A DNA stretch of 64,000 nucleotides from Haliea sp. E1-2-M8 (GCF_030649675.1 NZ_JAUTDR010000002.1:62001-126000), one strand, 5' to 3'; shown: positions 46,540 through 57,487, numbered from the stretch's first letter. Made by a program: numbers and translations. Notes: generated from the sequence alone by a model not told the origin.

Positions 46540-47445
46540 TCAGAGCAGATTGACAGGCACCTTGAGATAGACAGTGCCATTGCCGTCCGCTTCGGGCAGA
46601 TGCCCGGCGCGCATGTTGACCTGTAGCGATGGCAGGATAAGCCGGGGCATGTCCAGTGTGGCGTCACGCGCTTCGCGCATCGCTACAAATTCATCCTCGC
46701 TTGTCCCGTCGTGAACGTGGATGTTGCCTGCGCGCTCCGCCGCCACGGTAGTTTCGTACTCCACTTCGCGGCCGTTGGGCATGTAATCGTGACACATGAA
46801 CAAGCGGACCTCTGCCGGTAGACGGAGGAGGCGCTGAATGGAACGGTACAGGACCCGCGCATCGCCACCGGGGAAGTCCGCTCGCGCGGTACCACCATCC
46901 GGCATGAACAGGGTATCGCCGACAAACACCGCATCCCCCATGACATGGCTCATGCAGGCGGGGGTATGGCCCGGGGTATGCATGGCGTGGCAGAGCATGC
47001 CACCCACCTGGTAGCTGTCGCCATCGGCGAACAGGCGGTCAAACTGGGAACCATCGCGGGCGAACCGGGTATCGGCGTTGAAGACCTTGCCGAAGACTTC
47101 CTGCACAGTCACGATCTGTTCGCCGATACCGATTGTGCCCCCGAGCGCCTCCTGGATGTAGGGCGCCGCGGACAGGTGATCGGCGTGGACATGGGTTTCG
47201 ATAATCCATTCCAGCTGTAATTTCTGCTGGCGGATGTAGTCGATGATCTTGTCGGCCCCTGTGGTACCGAGGCGACCGGCGGCATAGTCGATGTCCAGCA
47301 CCGAATCCACCACCGCACAGGACTGAGACCCCGGGTCGCGAACGACGTAGGAAAACGTGTTGGTGTCCTCATCAAAGAACGGCACTACCTCGGGCTTGCA
47401 GGTAAGGTCCAGCTCCCAGGTCTCTCTTGCTTGCATAACGGTCAC
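46540..47445 (-). CDS. Persulfide-dioxygenase-like MBL-fold protein
   Basis: A 301-residue metallo-beta-lactamase-fold protein. Metal motif THVHADHLSAA and downstream HTPGHTPACMSH, GDTLFMPDGG, and MCHDYMPNG give the mononuclear iron site found in ETHE1/PDO enzymes, with TARADFPGG typical of the bacterial PDO/BLH group. It would oxidise glutathione persulfide to sulfite. It is the first gene of the operon, 42 bp before the DUF442-SQR gene, and is preceded by a sigma-54 promoter. Confidence 0.9.
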   Translation of the reverse strand: MTVMQARETWELDLTCKPEVVPFFDEDTNTFSYVVRDPGSQSCAVVDSVLDIDYAAGRLGTTGADKIIDYIRQQKLQLEWIIETHVHADHLSAAPYIQEALGGTIGIGEQIVTVQEVFGKVFNADTRFARDGSQFDRLFADGDSYQVGGMLCHAMHTPGHTPACMSHVMGDAVFVGDTLFMPDGGTARADFPGGDARVLYRSIQRLLRLPAEVRLFMCHDYMPNGREVEYETTVAAERAGNIHVHDGTSEDEFVAMREARDATLDMPRLILPSLQVNMRAGHLPEADGNGTVYLKVPVNLL

Positions 47446-47515
47446 CTCAATCAGGGTAAGGAAATGTCGCTGCTTGATCAGTCATGGCAGCGGGCTGTCG
47501 CTTTGCTTCATCTGA

Positions 47516-47530
47516 GCAAACCCCGTGCCA
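47516..47530 (-). promoter_or_regulatory. Sigma-54 (-24/-12) promoter of the sulfide operon
   Basis: On the minus strand TGGCAC-GGGGT-TTGC, matching the TGGCAC-N5-TTGC consensus at every defined position with correct spacing, about 70 bp upstream of the PDO-like gene and divergent from the sigma-54 activator. Confidence 0.88.
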
Positions 47531-47670
47531 TGCTGTGCCATTAGTAGTTGTGGGGACTATCGTTATGTTTTATATAGTATTTTTTGAGAGGGACGGCACA
47601 GGCTGTGCAGCGGGGCTGGCCGCCATCGACCGTTTGTGCCAAAATCGTCAAAATATTTGCCGAATCTGAC

Positions 47671-49011
47671 ATGTCACAGATAATTGCCAGCGACACCGAC
47701 CCGCGCCTGGCCCACATGCTGGAGGGCCACGAGTGTCCGGCGATTCTGGTGGATATGGACTACCGCATACTCGCGGCCAACGACGCCTATCGCGACAGTT
47801 TCGGTGAAATCCCCGCGGACAGTGATGCGCACTGCTTCCAGGTGTCCCATGGCTATAGCGTTCCCTGCGACCAGGCGGGCGAAAGCTGCCCCCTGGCCGC
47901 GGCGCGGAACAGCGGCCAGAGAGAGCGCGTCCTGCACGTACACCTGACGGCGACCGGACGCCAGCACGTGGATGTGGAGATGCTGCCAATTCACGGCGCC
48001 GACGGCAAATTGCTCTACTTTGTCGAGTTGCTTAAACCCGTCTACCTCGCCAGCGCCGAGTTGAACACCCAGCAGATGGTCGGGCGCAGCGCCGCCTTCA
48101 ATGAGTTGGTCAACCAACTCAACCTGGTCGCCCCGCATGACACCTCCGTGTTGCTGCTGGGGGAGTCGGGCACCGGCAAGGAACTCGCCGCGCAGGCTAT
48201 CCACCGCGCCAGCCAACGCCGGGACCAGGCTTTGGTTACGGTGGAATGTGCCGGCCTCTCGGACACCCTGTTTGAGAGCGAGCTGTTTGGCCACACCAAG
48301 GGTGCATTCACCGGCGCCACCCAGAACAAACCCGGCCTGCTGGAAGCAGCCCACCAGGGCACCCTGTTTCTGGATGAAATCGGTGATGTGCCGCTGGGAA
48401 TGCAGGTCAAGCTGCTGCGCCTGCTGGAAACCGGGGCCTATCGGGCCGTGGGCAGCACCCAGCTGCGCAGCGCGGAGTTCCGGCTCATCTGCGCTACCCA
48501 CAAGGACCTGCCGGCGATGGTCGAACGCGGTGAATTCCGCCGCGATCTGTACTATCGGATCAATGCCTTCCCCGTGCATCTGCCTGCACTGCGCGAACGA
48601 CGCGATGATCTGCCGCTGCTGGCCCGTTCAATACTTGGCAAGCTGGCGGGGGAAAAGCGCTTTCACCTCACCGATTCCGCCATTCGACGGCTCAGCCGGG
48701 AATCTTTTCCCGGCAACATCCGCGAACTGCGCAACATCCTCGAACGCGCGATCATCTTCGCCCACAGCAATATCCTTGATGCCCGGGTTCTCGAGCGCTG
48801 CCTGACGCTACCGATCCCGGCGACTGCTGCGGAGAGCGCCGCCGCGCCTGACCGGCAAGCGGCATGGACGAACCTCAAAACCCGGGAGCTACAGTACCTG
48901 CTGGATCTTCTGCGGCATTGCGGCGGCGACAAGGAGCAGGCTGCCGCCATCGCCGGCATCAGCCTGAGATCTCTGTACCGCAAGCTCGGCGCGGGGAATG
49001 GGACGCAGTAA
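47671..49011 (+). CDS. fisR: FisR-like sigma-54-dependent activator
   Basis: About 446 residues. An N-terminal PAS-like sensor domain has three cysteines, C55, C66 and C73, in the C-x10-C-x6-C arrangement reported for the sulfane-sulfur sensor FisR. The AAA+ domain has Walker A GESGTGKE, the sigma-54 contact loop GAFTGA, and Walker [11 protein letters not shown]. The C-terminus has a Fis-type helix-turn-helix ([15 protein letters not shown]). ATG at 47671 is chosen as the domain start. It would activate the divergent sulfide-oxidation operon via the sigma-54 promoter at 47516-47530. The sensory function is inferred from the Cys pattern and context. Confidence 0.88.
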   Translation: MSQIIASDTDPRLAHMLEGHECPAILVDMDYRILAANDAYRDSFGEIPADSDAHCFQVSHGYSVPCDQAGESCPLAAARNSGQRERVLHVHLTATGRQHVDVEMLPIHGADGKLLYFVELLKPVYLASAELNTQQMVGRSAAFNELVNQLNLVAPHDTSVLLLGESGTGKELAAQAIHRASQRRDQALVTVECAGLSDTLFESELFGHTKGAFTGATQNKPGLLEAAHQGTLFLDEIGDVPLGMQVKLLRLLETGAYRAVGSTQLRSAEFRLICATHKDLPAMVERGEFRRDLYYRINAFPVHLPALRERRDDLPLLARSILGKLAGEKRFHLTDSAIRRLSRESFPGNIRELRNILERAIIFAHSNILDARVLERCLTLPIPATAAESAAAPDRQAAWTNLKTRELQYLLDLLRHCGGDKEQAAAIAGISLRSLYRKLGAGNGTQ

Positions 49012-49103
49012 CATGCGCGAGCGCTGAACTGGTGCTATTGTGCGACCTGATTCCTGAACACCGCACCGGGTGCAGGGCAAGTCCACGCGAGGGGAAAAGA
49101 AAA

Positions 49104-50744
<1,641 letters not shown>

Positions 50745-50754
50745 GCCACAGCCG

Positions 50755-50779
50755 GCGCCCGGCCTCCAGCGCCGGGCGC
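50755..50779 (+). terminator. Hairpin after acetolactate synthase gene
   Basis: GCGCCCGGC and GCCGGGCGC arms with a 7-nt loop, 10 bp after the stop codon, followed by TTCCCC rather than a T-run. Possible weak terminator. Confidence 0.5.
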
Positions 50780-50931
50780 TTCCCCGCTATCCCCAACCGA
50801 TCAGTCCGCGGCAGCTGCAGGCGCAGGTGGGCACAACCGCGACAGCGGCAGTCCACCCCGCATCCACACCCGTAATTTCAATGTGCAGATCCTGCTGCAC
50901 GCCGACTCCACTCTTATCAAAGGATTCAACC

Positions 50932-51447
50932 ATGATTACTGCAACCCGCTTTCTGTCAATCTTTGCCGTTTGCGCCAGCCTCCTCGGCGCCGGGGCCGCC
51001 AGCGCAGACCACCACAACGAAGGTGAAATGAAGAAGCCCAACATTGTCGAGGTAGCAGCCGGCAATGACGATTTCTCCACCCTGGTCGCCGCCGTCCAGG
51101 CAGCGGGACTCGCTGATGTGCTGTCCGGCAAAGGCCCCTTCACCGTCTTCGCGCCTACCAACGCAGCTTTTGCCAAACTGCCCGCGGGCACGGTAGAAAG
51201 CCTGCTCGAGCCTGCCAACAAGCAGAAGCTCGTGGACATCCTCACCTACCACGTCGTGGCAGGCAAGGTGTACGCCAAGGACGTGGTAGAGCTGACTGAA
51301 GCCACTACGGTCAACGGTGCCAACGTCAGCATCACGGTGACCGATGCGGGCGTGCAAATTGACAATGCCACCGTAGTGACCACAGATATCGAAGCCTCCA
51401 ACGGCATCATCCACGTCATCGACACCGTCATCCTGCCAGGCGCCTGA
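50932..51447 (+). CDS. Secreted fasciclin-domain protein
   Basis: A 171-residue protein with a signal peptide (cleavage near ASADHH) and one fasciclin/FAS1 domain: the H1 block [15 protein letters not shown] and H2-like [15 protein letters not shown], plus [12 protein letters not shown]. It is probably periplasmic or extracellular and might mediate adhesion. ATG at 50932 has AAAGGA 9 nt upstream. A strong terminator follows, so it is monocistronic. Confidence 0.92.
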   Translation: MITATRFLSIFAVCASLLGAGAASADHHNEGEMKKPNIVEVAAGNDDFSTLVAAVQAAGLADVLSGKGPFTVFAPTNAAFAKLPAGTVESLLEPANKQKLVDILTYHVVAGKVYAKDVVELTEATTVNGANVSITVTDAGVQIDNATVVTTDIEASNGIIHVIDTVILPGA

Positions 51448-51465
51448 ACCTGACCGAGCTTGCAA

Positions 51466-51490
51466 GGGCGGCCTTCGGGCCGCCTTTTTT
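51466..51490 (+). terminator. Rho-independent terminator after fasciclin gene
   Basis: GGCGGCC-TTCG-GGCCGCC stem-loop followed by six T residues, 19 bp past the stop. It lies 4 bp before the convergent DUF885 gene's stop and may serve both. Confidence 0.93.
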
Positions 51491-51493
51491 ATC

Positions 51494-53287
51494 TCAAAGA
51501 TTCATGCCCGCATAGGGGTTGGGACCACCCTCGGCAATCCACTTGTCCAACTGCTGTTCAAGTACTGGCAGAGGTACAGACCGCAGGCCCAGGATCACGT
51601 CGTGGAAATAGCGCTTGTCAAAGGCTTCGCCCAACGCCGTTTCGGCTTCCGCCCGTTTGCGCCGGATCAGCATCTCACCGAGTTTGTAAGCCAGCGCCTG
51701 GCCGGGCCAGGAAATATAGCGATCAATTTCCGTGGTCAACTCGTGCTCGGACAGCGCGGTGTTATCGCGCAAGTAGGCCTGCGCCTGCTCCCGGGTCCAG
51801 CCGTAATGGTGCAGGCCGGTATCGATGACCAGCCGGGCCGCGCGCCACATCTCATAGGACAGCCGCCCGAAATGTTCATAGGGCGTATCGTAGACCCCCA
51901 TCTCCACACCCAGCCATTCCGTGTACAGCCCCCAGCCCTCACCGTAACCGGAAAAATAATTGTTGGCCCGAAACTCGGGAATGTCACCCGGCGCCTCCTG
52001 GGCGATGGCGGCCTGCAGGGAGTGACCCGGCGCGCATTCATGCAGGGTCAGCGCGGTGAGGGTATACAGGGGCCGGGACGGCAGGTCCCAGGTATTGAAC
52101 AGGCAGCTGTCCAGCCCGCCGCGACCACCGGTGTAGAACGGCGCCACCGCATCGGGCACCGGCAGGATGGTAAAGCGGCGTCGCGGCAGGAACCCCAGGT
52201 TCTCCGCCAGCTTCCCGTCCACCCGCTTGGCGACCCAGGCGGTAAAAGACAGCAGCTCGCGCGGGGTTTTGGCGTAGAACTGGGGATCGGTGCGCAGGAA
52301 TTCGAGGAAGGCGGGCAAATCGCCTGCAAATCCCGCCGCCTCGCGGGTGGCTTCCATCTCGGTCCGGATACGCGCAATCTCCCGCAGGCCAACGGCGTGG
52401 ATCTCCTCTGCTGTGAGGTCAAGGGTAGTGAAGGAACGGATCTGTGCCCGATAAAACTCAGGGCCGTCGGGAAGGTCGCGAGCGGCCAGGGCTTCCCTGG
52501 TCCGGGGCAGGTATTCCTCGCGCATGAATTGCAACAGCTCCGCGTAGGCAGGCACCACCGCCTCATCGATGACCGCGCGCAGCGACGAGCGCAACTCCGC
52601 CTGTCGATCCGCGGGAATGGACGCCGGCAGCGACCGCATCGGCGACCAGAACGGATTGTCTTCCCCCGACTCCAGATAGGGCTCAATCGAATTCTCACGT
52701 CCCAGCAGAGTGATTCGCGGCACACTATAGCCGCGGCCCAGGCCCGCCTGCATATTGGCCTGATGTTCCGCAAAATACCGGGGCAGCTCGCGCAGACGGG
52801 CAAGGTAATCGCGATACGCCTCTTCGCTGTCGAAGCCACCCAGCCGCGGGTACAAACCGGTCCAGAAGAAGGTGTCGGAATTCAGCGGTGCCTCATAGGT
52901 CCGATAGCGAACCTCGTCGGCCAGGGTGGTCACGATCTGCCTGAATACGGCTGCGTTGATCGCAGCCTCCGGGCTCAGCTCTGCCGTGGGGATTGCCGCC
53001 AGCTCCGCCAGGCTGCGCTCCCAGCGGGCGAGCCGCCGTGCCTGGGTATCGGCATCCACCCGCGGCAGGTAGGCGCCGGCGCGCCAGCCGCCCTTGCCGT
53101 CGCGCACCTGCCCCATTTCCTGCTGCCGCCACGCGTATTCGGCCTCGTAAAGTTGCTGCAGACGCTGGTCCGCGGCGGCGCCGTGCGCGGCTGCGGCCTG
53201 CGCGGCTGCCTGAGCAGAGTGGGCACTGGCAACTGCCAGCACAAGGGCAGTGCCCAGAAGGACCGCGCGACTAATCTTCATCGGCAA
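51494..53287 (-). CDS. DUF885 family putative metallopeptidase
   Basis: A 597-residue secreted protein with a signal peptide (cleavage near HSAQAA). The DUF885 zinc-type motif LHECAPGHSLQ is near residue 415, and the tail DRYISWPGQALAYKLGEML is characteristic. Family members are thought to be carboxypeptidase-like enzymes acting in the periplasm. It lies 105 bp downstream of the C39 peptidase gene in the same direction, so it may be partly cotranscribed with that set, but a functional link is unproven. Confidence 0.87.
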   Translation of the reverse strand: MPMKISRAVLLGTALVLAVASAHSAQAAAQAAAAHGAAADQRLQQLYEAEYAWRQQEMGQVRDGKGGWRAGAYLPRVDADTQARRLARWERSLAELAAIPTAELSPEAAINAAVFRQIVTTLADEVRYRTYEAPLNSDTFFWTGLYPRLGGFDSEEAYRDYLARLRELPRYFAEHQANMQAGLGRGYSVPRITLLGRENSIEPYLESGEDNPFWSPMRSLPASIPADRQAELRSSLRAVIDEAVVPAYAELLQFMREEYLPRTREALAARDLPDGPEFYRAQIRSFTTLDLTAEEIHAVGLREIARIRTEMEATREAAGFAGDLPAFLEFLRTDPQFYAKTPRELLSFTAWVAKRVDGKLAENLGFLPRRRFTILPVPDAVAPFYTGGRGGLDSCLFNTWDLPSRPLYTLTALTLHECAPGHSLQAAIAQEAPGDIPEFRANNYFSGYGEGWGLYTEWLGVEMGVYDTPYEHFGRLSYEMWRAARLVIDTGLHHYGWTREQAQAYLRDNTALSEHELTTEIDRYISWPGQALAYKLGEMLIRRKRAEAETALGEAFDKRYFHDVILGLRSVPLPVLEQQLDKWIAEGGPNPYAGMNL

Positions 53288-53392
53288 ACAGGTACTCCAG
53301 CGGTTATTGCGACAGCAAGAAAGAAACCCGCATGTTTGGATAGCGGGGCGCGGTTGTCAACGCCGCAAACAATGCCTGCTCCTGGTGCCAGC

Positions 53393-54070
53393 TCAAGCCG
53401 GGGGGCGCACCAGGGGCTGACGGGCATCTACTCCGAAGTAGCCGGCATCCGGCTGCAGGGAACTGCCGGCCAGGGGCTGGAACAGCATCAGGGTGCCTGA
53501 TTCGCCGCCAAGCTCGGAGTCCAGCCACAGTGGCAGGAACGCCTCCCGGTTCAGGCGGTGATTGCCCCAGGAGGGGTCTGCCAACTGCACCTGCCCCTTG
53601 TCACCGATACCTCGAAGAACACTGAAATGCGCGACTCCATGAACCTCCAGGCGCACGATTGCGGGCACCGTGAGCGACGCCAGCAGCTCCGGAGTCACCG
53701 CCATACCCGCGCCCTGCAGGCCATAGTGCTGGGCCAACTGCAGCAGAACGGCGTAAGAGACCCCCTGCTCGCGCCAGTCCGCAGGCAGATCCCAGTCATC
53801 GCCACGCTGATCCAGCAGGTCCAGCAAGTCTTGTTCCGTAACCGGATGGCGAAGATAGTAGGTGAGGTAGGTTGCCAGCGCTGCGATACCGCAGGAAAAA
53901 TCCCTCGCCTGGCGGACCACACCGGCGTCGCGCAGCGTTACCCAGTTGCGGAAACCACTATCGTCCGCTCGCACCGTTGATACTGGCAAAGACACACTGC
54001 CGGCGACAAGCAAACAGCTCGCCAGCAAGATTCTGGCTGCTGCGTCAAAACAATTCCCGCGGCGGCTCAT
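53393..54070 (-). CDS. Secreted C39-family cysteine peptidase (FapD-like)
   Basis: A 225-residue protein with a signal peptide (cleavage near VRADDS). It is a C39 bacteriocin-leader-peptidase domain without any ABC transporter: Gln54 and catalytic Cys60 in QARDFSCGIAAL, His148 in GVAHFSVLRG and Asp165 in LADPSWG. Stand-alone exported C39 proteases occur as FapD in the functional amyloid system. The start overlaps the preceding membrane-protein gene by 26 bp. Likely substrate is the small secreted protein encoded upstream at 54444-54776 (inference). Confidence 0.85.
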   Translation of the reverse strand: MSRRGNCFDAAARILLASCLLVAGSVSLPVSTVRADDSGFRNWVTLRDAGVVRQARDFSCGIAALATYLTYYLRHPVTEQDLLDLLDQRGDDWDLPADWREQGVSYAVLLQLAQHYGLQGAGMAVTPELLASLTVPAIVRLEVHGVAHFSVLRGIGDKGQVQLADPSWGNHRLNREAFLPLWLDSELGGESGTLMLFQPLAGSSLQPDAGYFGVDARQPLVRPPA

Positions 54071-54341
54071 AGGTTTCTCCCGGCGGCAATTCGCTGCGCA
54101 GCGCCTGCAGCGCCCGCTTACGACCCAGATACCCCGCGGTCAGGGTGACCAGGGAGAAGCCCCCCGCAGCCAGCACCAGAAATGCGGCCGGCAGGGCCTG
54201 TTCCCTGAACAGTGCCACCAGCAACGCCATCACACTGATCAGGGCAATGATTCCCTGAAACCAGTAGCGCAGCATATAGCGCGTTTGCAGTTGCTCGAAG
54301 CGGTAAGTCCTCAGTTTGTTTTCCAGTGGCGGGTACTTCAT
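54045..54341 (-). CDS. Small membrane protein of the C39 cluster
   Basis: A 98-residue protein with two membrane helices (about residues 30-48 and 52-70) and basic N- and C-terminal tails (YRFEQLQTRYMLRYW; YLGRKRALQALRSELPPG). ATG at 54341 is preceded by GGAAAGGAGG about 5 nt upstream. It overlaps the C39 peptidase gene by 26 bp, so the two are tightly coupled. No known family recognised. It may anchor or assist the protease. Confidence 0.7.
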   Translation of the reverse strand: MKYPPLENKLRTYRFEQLQTRYMLRYWFQGIIALISVMALLVALFREQALPAAFLVLAAGGFSLVTLTAGYLGRKRALQALRSELPPGETYEPPRELF

Positions 54342-54392
54342 GCGGCCTCCTTTCCGTCTCCACGCTTTCAGTCTAGACAAAAATCGGGATTG

Positions 54393-54430
54393 TGCCCTGC
54401 GGCTGATTCAACAATTAAAGCCGCAGGGCA
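54393..54430 (-). terminator. Attenuator-like hairpin within the C39 operon
   Basis: Perfect 12-bp arms TGCCCTGCGGCT / AGCCGCAGGGCA with a 14-nt loop between the small secreted protein gene and the membrane protein gene. TTTTTG follows about 9 nt later on the minus strand. Probably lowers readthrough so that the small protein is made in excess of the protease. Confidence 0.65.
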
Positions 54431-54443
54431 GGTACCGCAACTC

Positions 54444-54776
54444 CTACTGCAGGTTGATCTGCGCGTCAGTGCAGCCCGTGCAGCTTCCACCACCACCGTA
54501 GTTGGGCACGTAAACGCCCCAAAATACGCCTATCAGCGCCACATCAAAGCCGGCAACAGCAAAGGCGAGCGTCAACGGGGCGAGACGCCCGGTGGCGCTT
54601 TCCAGCTCAGTGCCTGTCAGCATCTCTGCCCCGGAGGCCATCGGGCTGACACCGCCAAAAGCGCTGTTGACCCAGGCTGTATCATCCGCCGCTGCCGGGG
54701 CCGCGCTGACAACGAGCGGTTGGCTGATCAAGGCGGCAAAAGCAAGGCCTGCCGCAATTCCAGGTAGTTTTTTCAT
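54444..54776 (-). CDS. Small secreted protein with bacteriocin-leader-like motif
   Basis: A 110-residue protein with a very strong ribosome site (AAGGAGATG, 4 nt before ATG). Residues 1-25 are a Sec signal peptide (cleavage near VVSAAP). The mature part has a short linker, then GTELESATGR (55-64), reminiscent of the LxxxELxxVxGG leader of C39-processed peptides, then a long hydrophobic stretch (65-91) and a C-terminal GGGGSCTGC motif. It precedes a C39 protease gene and follows an outer-membrane barrel gene. I do not recognise the family; a secreted, proteolytically processed peptide or fibre subunit is a reasonable hypothesis. Confidence 0.65.
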   Translation of the reverse strand: MKKLPGIAAGLAFAALISQPLVVSAAPAAADDTAWVNSAFGGVSPMASGAEMLTGTELESATGRLAPLTLAFAVAGFDVALIGVFWGVYVPNYGGGGSCTGCTDAQINLQ

Positions 54777-54847
54777 GGTACATCTCCTTGTACGCAAGAT
54801 TTCATCCAATGGCACGCCGACCTGGCGCACCCGTTGCCACTCCCACA

Positions 54848-55699
54848 TCAAAACCGATACAACCACTCCAGCGACAAACTGGCGCCGCTGTCGCCGCTGG
54901 TGAACACATGACTGTCTACAAACACTGTCGAACGAGGGCTGGCCAGTAACCCGAGACCCAGGGAGAGACCGGTCTGGTGTCGGCTGCGAGCCAGGGTAGT
55001 ACCGTCAAAACGATCGCCCGCACTGCGCTGCCAGGAGATCCCTCCGGTCAGGGTCACCCGGCGATTGACAGCGAAATTCACCTGCGGCCGCATTGTCAGG
55101 ACATCCCCCGGGTTCAGCCTGCCGCCGGCAAAATCCCGCGACAGGCGCCACTCGTGACTGACTGCAAGTGACAACACCACCGGGTCGATAGCACGGTAAA
55201 TGTGAACACCCAGCCGCGTCGTCCTGCCGTGGTGACGCACCCCGGGCTGCAGCCAACTGGTTTCCAGCACGTCCACTGCACCCGTCAGCATCACTGCGGG
55301 CGTGTGATTGTCCGCGCTAAGCAGCCAGTTTGCTCCCAGCGCCAGGGCGTACTGCTCATCACCTCCGGAGGCAGCCGGCCCGCGCCAGTCAATCTGTGCC
55401 TGGGTAACGCTGGCATTGACCTCCAGATTGCGGCGCATACCATAGCGCACGCGGCTGGTCACCGTGCTCGCCCGCAACTGCGGTTGCTGCCAGGCGGACG
55501 CTCCGCCTTCACCGGAGCGGAAAATCGCGGCCCCGGCGTCACCACTGTTACTGTAGGTGAACGCCGTTTGCAGCTTGAAGGTCCGCTGCTCGACCAGCAG
55601 TTCCTCAATGCTCAGCGGCAACTGTGCCTGAGCGGGGCCGACGGCTATGACTGCCCCCAGCAGGAATGCTCCGGCGATGTGGCGACCTGTGGCAGACAT
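54848..55699 (-). CDS. Outer-membrane beta-barrel (FapF-like transporter)
   Basis: A 283-residue protein with a signal peptide (cleavage near AQAQLP) and a short helical N-terminus SIEELLVEQRTFKL followed by about 12 amphipathic strands ending in SLEWLYRF with terminal Phe. Similar short 'transporter' barrels with a leading EELL helix include the FapF export pore. It is the first gene of the minus-strand set barrel - small protein - membrane protein - C39 peptidase. Export of the small protein is the proposed role; family assignment is moderate. Confidence 0.72.
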   Translation of the reverse strand: MSATGRHIAGAFLLGAVIAVGPAQAQLPLSIEELLVEQRTFKLQTAFTYSNSGDAGAAIFRSGEGGASAWQQPQLRASTVTSRVRYGMRRNLEVNASVTQAQIDWRGPAASGGDEQYALALGANWLLSADNHTPAVMLTGAVDVLETSWLQPGVRHHGRTTRLGVHIYRAIDPVVLSLAVSHEWRLSRDFAGGRLNPGDVLTMRPQVNFAVNRRVTLTGGISWQRSAGDRFDGTTLARSRHQTGLSLGLGLLASPRSTVFVDSHVFTSGDSGASLSLEWLYRF

Positions 55700-55791
55700 T
55701 CCCTGTCCTCCCGTACCAGCCCTGGCAAGTGCGAACTGACAGCATCGCGCAAATCCGTTGCCGGTGGTACGTCAGATCAGGCCGAAAGCCA

Positions 55792-57183
55792 TCATCTGCG
55801 GGGGAAATCCTTCTCGGTACCCCGGGCAAGCGGCAGCGGGTCCAACAGACTGGCCAGTTCCTCTCGCGTCAGTTCGGTATCCTCGAGCGCCACTTCCAGT
55901 ACCGGGCGTCCCTCACGGTAGGCTCGTTTGGCGATCGCGGCGGCGGCCTCGTAGCCGATTACCGGATTCAGCGCCGTTACCAGAATCGGGTTGCGGGCCA
56001 CCGTATCCCCTGCGTGGTCGGCACAGGGCTCGAAGCCATCAATACAGCCTCCCATGGCAGCGCAGGCATCGGCCAGCAAAGCGATACCGCCGAGCAGCTT
56101 GTCTGCGATCAGCGGTAGCATGACGTTGAGCTGGAAGCTGCCCGATTGCGCCGCGAGCACGACGGTGGCGTCATTGCCCAACACTTCGGTCGCGGCCATC
56201 AGCACCGCTTCGGGCACCACCGGGTTGACCTTGCCGGGCATGATGGAGGAGCCCGGCTGCAGGGCCTGCAGGCGAATTTCACCCAGCCCCGCCAGCGGAC
56301 CAGAGCCCATCCAGCGCAGATCGTTGGACATCTTGACCAGCACCAGCGCCACGCTGCGCAGGCAGGCGGAACACTCGACGCTCACGTCCTGCGCCGCCAT
56401 CCGGGTAGAGGGCATGGCAGCTGCGGTGAAACGGACCCCGACCCTCGCCTGCAGCGCCTGCAGCAACGCGTCGACGTAACCCGCCGGCACATTGACCCCG
56501 GTACCCACCGCGGAGCCGCCGATAGGCAGTGCCTGCAGCCGGGGGCACAGGTCGGCCAGCCGCTGCCGGCACTCCTGCAACTGGAGCTCCCAGGTGCGCA
56601 ACTCAAATCCCAGGGTCACCGGCATCGCGTCCATCAGGTGGGTGCGCCCGGTCTTGACCACGGTTTCCAACTCCGGCGCCCGGTTCTGCAGGCAGCGTTC
56701 CAGACCGGTGATGGCTGGCAGCAACAGGGCCTCCAGCTCCAGCATCGCGGCGACCTGGATCGCCGAAGGCACCACATCGTTGCTGCTCTGGCTGCAATTG
56801 ACGTGATCGTTGGGGTGCACCGTCTGGCCGCTCTGGCGACTGGCCAGCGTGGCCAGCACTTCATTCATGTTCATATTGCTGCTGGTGCCGGAGCCAGTCT
56901 GGAACACCGAGACCGGAAAGGCGTCCAAGTGCTCCCCCGCGACCACCGCGGCCGCCGCCACATCAATCGCATCTGCAATCGCCGCATCCAGCACATCCGC
57001 CTGCGCATTGGCAGTCGCCGCGGCGCCCTTGACCAGCGCCAACGCCCGCAGAAACGCTGCTGGCAGCCGCCGCTCCGACGCAATGGCGATATTATCCAGG
57101 GCGCGCTGGGTCTGTGCGCCATACAGGGCTGTCGCGGGGACGGCGATTTCACCCATCGTATCCTTTTCCATGCGCTGGGCCAT
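55792..57183 (-). CDS. fumC: Class II fumarate hydratase FumC
   Basis: A 463-residue fumarase that interconverts fumarate and malate. Key blocks: FQTGSGTSSNMNMNEVLA, THLMDAMPVTLGFE (catalytic His region), IGGSAVGTGVN and the signature GSSIMPGKVNPVVPEA. The start ATG at 57183 has GGAGG 7 nt upstream; a longer open frame to 57372 lacks conservation. The aspartase alternative is less likely because the signature and length follow FumC. Single gene, divergent from a small secreted protein. Confidence 0.92.
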   Translation of the reverse strand: MAQRMEKDTMGEIAVPATALYGAQTQRALDNIAIASERRLPAAFLRALALVKGAAATANAQADVLDAAIADAIDVAAAAVVAGEHLDAFPVSVFQTGSGTSSNMNMNEVLATLASRQSGQTVHPNDHVNCSQSSNDVVPSAIQVAAMLELEALLLPAITGLERCLQNRAPELETVVKTGRTHLMDAMPVTLGFELRTWELQLQECRQRLADLCPRLQALPIGGSAVGTGVNVPAGYVDALLQALQARVGVRFTAAAMPSTRMAAQDVSVECSACLRSVALVLVKMSNDLRWMGSGPLAGLGEIRLQALQPGSSIMPGKVNPVVPEAVLMAATEVLGNDATVVLAAQSGSFQLNVMLPLIADKLLGGIALLADACAAMGGCIDGFEPCADHAGDTVARNPILVTALNPVIGYEAAAAIAKRAYREGRPVLEVALEDTELTREELASLLDPLPLARGTEKDFPRR

Positions 57184-57487
57184 GATCCAACCTCCGGCTT
57201 CCAGGGTCTGGCGAAGAATTTCCGCTTCGCAACGGACATGCCCCAGTGTAATCCGCCAAGGAAGTTTCTGCGCACAAATCCGGGGCGCTCCCTGCAGCTG
57301 GACGCAGTTTGCAGCCTGGGACGCACCATCCCCGCACATCCACCGGAACATTGGAGTTACGCAAAGTAACATTGTGGTGCATGTCGTTTTTGTGAACTTT
57401 ATATTATTGATTTATATACTAAATAAATGTTGTTCGGCGACGCTTTCAGGGTTGCATTGGCCATCTTTTATGTGGATATTAGTAACA

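Noticed and set aside
51602-53500. 632-codon plus-strand frame
   Set aside because: Antisense to the DUF885 gene; no ribosome site or domain.
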